This document shows positions 60,914 through 64,000 of a DNA stretch of 64,000 nucleotides, piece by piece (the stretch's first letter is position 1; each line of letters opens with the position of its first letter). Location: NCBI GenBank assembly GCA_023435025.1, contig JAEYSE010000093.1, forward strand, positions 1 through 64,000. The letters are read 5' to 3'. Below the pieces are notes generated by a model. That model was not told the origin of the DNA. It saw only the letters and a program-made list of their open reading frames with translations, and ran no database searches. The translations under genes and the position numbers were made by a program. The DNA is from Bacillota bacterium (GTDB lineage Bacteria; Bacillota; Clostridia; Christensenellales; CAG-138).

Positions 60914-62542
60914 TTACTTACCCTGCGCGTGTTCCTTTGCCGCGCGCACGAATCCTGCGAATATGGGGTGGGCGCTGTCCGGCCTGGACTTGAACTCCGG
61001 ATGAAACTGTACGCCGATAAAGAACGGGTGCGCAGGTATCTCCATAATCTCCGCGAGCCTACGCTCCGGATTCCAGCCGGTAAAGCGGACACCCTTCTCT
61101 TCAAATGCCGGAACAAAGCCGTTGTTGATCTCATAGCGGTGGCGGTGGCGTTCGCGGACCATGCCAGTTTTGTAAAGCTTTTCCGCCAGGGAACCGGGCG
61201 TGATTTCGCAGGCAAAGCCGCCCAGACGCAGCGTACCGCCGATGCGGATGGCGCCCTCTTCATCCATATGGTTGCGCTGATCCGGCATGAGCGCCACAAC
61301 GGGATGCGTGGTGTTGGGGTCTACCTCGGTGGTGTGGGCATCCGCAAAGCCGAGGACATTTCGTGCAAACTCCACGATTGCCATCTGCATGCCCAGGCAA
61401 ATTCCAAAGAAGGGAATGTTGTTTTCCCGCGCGTAGCGGATGGCAGCCATTTTGCCTAAGAGGCCGCGCTCGCCAAAACCGCCAGGAACGAGTATGCCGT
61501 CTATTCCTGATAAATGCGCCGCCACGCCGTCCCGCGTGACGTCCTCCGCATCCACCCAGCGGATGTTTACTTCCACATTTGCGGCGATGCCGCCGTGGTG
61601 CAGCGACTCCGCAACGGACAGGTACGCATCATGGAGGCCCACATATTTTCCGACGATCGCGATTTCGCACTTGCCTTCCGGATGCAGTTCACGCTCCACC
61701 ATGGCAGCCCAATTGCAAAGATCGGGCTTAGTGGCAGGCAGCATAAGGCGCTTTAACACGGCGTCACACAGGCCGTTGCGCTCCAAGAGCAGCGGTACTT
61801 CATATAGTGAACGTGCGTTAAGGTTTTCAATGACGCAGTCTTCGGATACGTTGCAGAACAGCGCGATCTTCGCCTTCATGCTCTGGGGAATGGCCCTGTC
61901 GCTGCGGCAGACAAGGATATCCGGCTGAATTCCTATGGATAAAAGCTCTTTGACGGAATGTTGTGTGGGCTTACTTTTGAGCTCTCCCGCCGCTGCGATA
62001 TATGGCACCAGCGTCACATGGATAAAGCAGCAGTCACCAGGCCCGCAATCCGTTTTCAGCTGGCGGATGGCTTCCAAAAACGGCTGGCTTTCAATATCGC
62101 CCACCGTGCCGCCGATTTCGATAATGAGCACATCGGGTTTGACCTCCTCCACCACGCGGTACACCCTGGCCTTGATCTCATCCGTGATGTGCGGGATGAC
62201 CTGGACGGTGCCGCCAAGATAACCGCCCTGGCGTTCACGCTCGATAACGGTGGAATACACCTGCCCGGTGGTGGTATTGTTTGCGCGGGAAAGCTGTTCG
62301 TCTATAAAGCGCTCATAATGGCCAACGTCAAGGTCCGTTTCCGCGCCGTCGTCGGTGACGTATACCTCGCCATGCTGGTAGGGATTCATGGTGCCAGGAT
62401 CCACATTGATATAAGGATCAAGCTTGCAAATGGAGACAGAGTGACCGCGTGCCTTTAAAAGCCGCCCCAGCGACGCTGCAGTAATCCCTTTGCCCAGCGA
62501 TGATACCACGCCTCCAGTTACAAATACCAGCTTGGTTGCCAT
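60914..62542 (-). CDS. pyrG: CTP synthase
   Basis: 542 residues, normal length. Synthetase half: FVTGGVVSSLGKGITAASLG at the start, DPYINVDPGTMNPYQHGEV and EIGGTVGDIESQPF. Class I glutaminase half: GICLGMQMAIVEF with the nucleophile Cys and the final HPEFKSRP with His/Glu. It converts UTP to CTP with glutamine nitrogen. Confidence 0.97.
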   Translation of the reverse strand: MATKLVFVTGGVVSSLGKGITAASLGRLLKARGHSVSICKLDPYINVDPGTMNPYQHGEVYVTDDGAETDLDVGHYERFIDEQLSRANNTTTGQVYSTVIERERQGGYLGGTVQVIPHITDEIKARVYRVVEEVKPDVLIIEIGGTVGDIESQPFLEAIRQLKTDCGPGDCCFIHVTLVPYIAAAGELKSKPTQHSVKELLSIGIQPDILVCRSDRAIPQSMKAKIALFCNVSEDCVIENLNARSLYEVPLLLERNGLCDAVLKRLMLPATKPDLCNWAAMVERELHPEGKCEIAIVGKYVGLHDAYLSVAESLHHGGIAANVEVNIRWVDAEDVTRDGVAAHLSGIDGILVPGGFGERGLLGKMAAIRYARENNIPFFGICLGMQMAIVEFARNVLGFADAHTTEVDPNTTHPVVALMPDQRNHMDEEGAIRIGGTLRLGGFACEITPGSLAEKLYKTGMVRERHRHRYEINNGFVPAFEEKGVRFTGWNPERRLAEIMEIPAHPFFIGVQFHPEFKSRPDSAHPIFAGFVRAAKEHAQGK

Positions 62543-62631
62543 ACTTTCCTCCTATGCATTATACTTTTTTCGGCTGTAGAAATAAGCGTCTTTTTCCTTA
62601 TTCTAGCCGTGGTTGCCGTAATATAAAAAAA

Positions 62632-62665
62632 TAAAAAACGCCCCCATGATCAGGAGGCGTTTTAG
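62632..62665 (-). terminator. Terminator of the DUF4097 gene
   Basis: On the minus strand AACGCCTCC-N7-GGGGGCGTT (62661-62637) is followed by TTTTTATTTTT. It separates the DUF4097 gene from pyrG. Confidence 0.88.
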
Positions 62666-62746
62666 GCGTTTCTTTCGAGCCCTTATTAGTATAGCATCAC
62701 AAGAGATGCCCCGCAAGATTTTTTTCGCGCTGTTTGTTTCTTATAA

Positions 62747-63787
62747 CTACTCTGCCTGAGAAAGCAAAATATCCCCCGATGTAGTTCTGATGGAAAGCGT
62801 AGCGCTTGGATTTTCTCCGATCTTCCCTGAAGCCCGCTTGTTGTCCTGTATGAAAAACAGCGGCAGCGTGCTGTTGATATTACCGGAGGTAACGCCAAGT
62901 TCCAGGTTGACAGCCGCTTCCTTTGCAAGCTCAACAGATATACGGCCGGAGGTCACACGCAAGTTAAGATCGCCCTGAGGCAATGCGCTCCCAATTCTGA
63001 CATCCCCGGATTGCGTGGAAATCTCACCGTGGCCGGTAAACTGCTCCAGCGTAATATTTCCCGATGTTGTTGAAATATTTTGTCCACCGCCCGTAAGGCT
63101 CTCGATACGAATGTTGCCGGATGAGCTTCCGATTGAGCCTGTTCCTTCCAAGGCTTCGAGCGTCGTATCGCCGGATGTAATCTCCATTGTGTAGCGCCCA
63201 CTCTTAAGATGAGACAGCCTTATGTTGCCTGAGGATACGCCAAGGCTGAGGTCTTCCGTTTGGATATTGCCGCCGCGCAAGTCCCCGGAGCTTAGGTGCA
63301 TCTTCATCGTTTTGAGGGTGAGTCCATCCGGCAGGGTGATGTTGCCGGATGCGGTCGTGAGCTTGAGCGCTTCGCTGTACCGTTCCGGCAGGTATACTTC
63401 CAGCTTTTTGAAGCCGTTAAGTGTCCAGAGCGAGAAAAAATCAACCCGGGGCTGGCTTCTCACCAAGACGCGTCCGTTGTCAGAAGAAGAAATAAAGCGT
63501 TCATCCGACCGAAGCTCCCGGTTTGCAAGCAGCTTCACCTGCAGCTCTTCCTCTTGTGTCAAAATTACGGAGATATCCATGCTGGAAAAATCGAATTCCA
63601 GTTCATCGATTGCATCGAGCGAAAAGCTTTCTTCCTGCACAGTGCGAATATCCCCCCAGAAGTCTGTATTCCATGCGTTTTTTCCGCTGACAGCCCTACT
63701 TATCAGCATGGCAAGCGCGCTGAGCAAAAATATCGCGACTGCTCCCCAGATGATAATCCTGATGATAATACTGTTCCGGTTACTCAT
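62747..63787 (-). CDS. DUF4097-type beta-repeat membrane protein
   Basis: 346 residues. One N-terminal TM (about 8-29), then a repetitive beta-helix with ASGNITL, SSGDLRG, SSGNIRL, TSGDTTL, SSGNIRI, TSGNITL, QSGDVRI, TSGRISV and TSGNINS about every 20 residues, the DUF4097/DUF2807 pattern. It ends ILLSQAE. Start at ATG 63787 with GGGAGG 6 nt upstream, overlapping the end of the upstream gene. In Bacillota such proteins are found with PadR-type regulators and HAAS-domain partners. Confidence 0.87.
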   Translation of the reverse strand: MSNRNSIIIRIIIWGAVAIFLLSALAMLISRAVSGKNAWNTDFWGDIRTVQEESFSLDAIDELEFDFSSMDISVILTQEEELQVKLLANRELRSDERFISSSDNGRVLVRSQPRVDFFSLWTLNGFKKLEVYLPERYSEALKLTTASGNITLPDGLTLKTMKMHLSSGDLRGGNIQTEDLSLGVSSGNIRLSHLKSGRYTMEITSGDTTLEALEGTGSIGSSSGNIRIESLTGGGQNISTTSGNITLEQFTGHGEISTQSGDVRIGSALPQGDLNLRVTSGRISVELAKEAAVNLELGVTSGNINSTLPLFFIQDNKRASGKIGENPSATLSIRTTSGDILLSQAE

Positions 63788-64000
63788 GACGGTCCTCCCG
63801 AAGCCGGAACACCAGCTTGATGATTGCTTCCACCGCCGCGGCGACAAGGAAAATAATCCAGGCGAACGGCCATGTCCGGGGGATCAGGAACCCGATCAGG
63901 AAGAAAAGGATGACCGTCACCAGCCACAGGATGGAGGAAATGGACTTGCGAAGCTCCTCGTTCCTGCTGGAAACGGACTTCCATTGTTTGAACTCTTCCA
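63780..64000 (-). CDS. Partial two-TM protein upstream of the DUF4097 gene (5' end outside window)
   Basis: The last 73 codons are visible; the start lies beyond the edge. The segment carries EEFKQWKSVSSRNEELRKSI and then two TM helices with a short turn (FLIPRTWPF), ending REDRHE. It resembles the membrane part of HAAS/DUF1700-like proteins that accompany PadR-DUF4097 operons. The stop overlaps the DUF4097 start by 8 nt, so the two are coupled. Confidence 0.7.
   Translation of the reverse strand, partial: EEFKQWKSVSSRNEELRKSISSILWLVTVILFFLIGFLIPRTWPFAWIIFLVAAAVEAIIKLVFRLREDRHE

Overview
The window reads as a chromosomal segment of a motile, monoderm, anaerobic-type Bacillota (class Clostridia, moderately GC-rich). 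This is inferred from several features: a class B sortase, SipW and TasA-like proteins, a Tad/Flp pilus locus with no outer-membrane secretin, GapN, an RFN-controlled ECF S component, and chemoreceptor promoters of the sigma-D/sigma-28 type. No rRNA, tRNA, CRISPR array, insertion sequence or prophage was seen. Most genes lie on the minus strand.

Layout. 1-2.2 kb: two related small membrane proteins and a riboflavin ECF S component (RibU) behind an FMN riboswitch. 2.2-8.8 kb: one phosphate operon, pstS-pstC-pstA-pstB-phoU-phoB-phoR, in which PstS has its two halves in swapped order. 9.1-11.6 kb: the first chemoreceptor. 11.7-12.7 kb: a lipoprotein. 13.1-21.1 kb: a surface-structure cassette with a VWA protein, a SipW-type signal peptidase, three TasA/BsaA-like proteins, a sortase-anchored Asp-rich protein and sortase B. 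21-29 kb: housekeeping and small genes (ProX-like deacylase, GNAT, XRE, MBL hydrolases, PhzF, RlmH, CPBP protease, a small protein beside a stop-interrupted copy of itself). 28.6-38.5 kb: a Tad/Flp pilus locus carrying three class I cyclic di-GMP riboswitches. 38.6-43.7 kb: MsrAB, a GGDEF diguanylate cyclase and a large regulator with two HTH units. 44-51 kb: pyruvate kinase, MFS exporter, DUF2148, XRE-cupin/LysE pair, DUF2807 lipoprotein, and a DapF homologue with serine at both catalytic cysteine positions. 51.5-60.1 kb: two more chemoreceptors, GapN and an AraC/GyrI-like regulator. 60.2-64 kb: a papain-like protein, CTP synthase, and a DUF4097 protein with its partial upstream partner.

How it fits together. 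Surface attachment and motility dominate. The three chemoreceptors share one promoter architecture (TAAR-N15-YMCGATAT), which implies co-expression with flagella. The pilus genes sit behind cyclic di-GMP aptamers, and a membrane diguanylate cyclase with a canonical I-site is encoded next door, so a local cyclic di-GMP circuit is plausible. The SipW/TasA/sortase cassette would supply a second surface structure. The strongest candidates for novelty are the circularly permuted PstS, the triple riboswitch arrangement (two in tandem, with a small ORF running into the second aptamer), the Cys-to-Ser DapF homologue, and the twin-HTH regulator with a palindrome at its promoter. All calls come from reading the sequence by eye; no database search was run.
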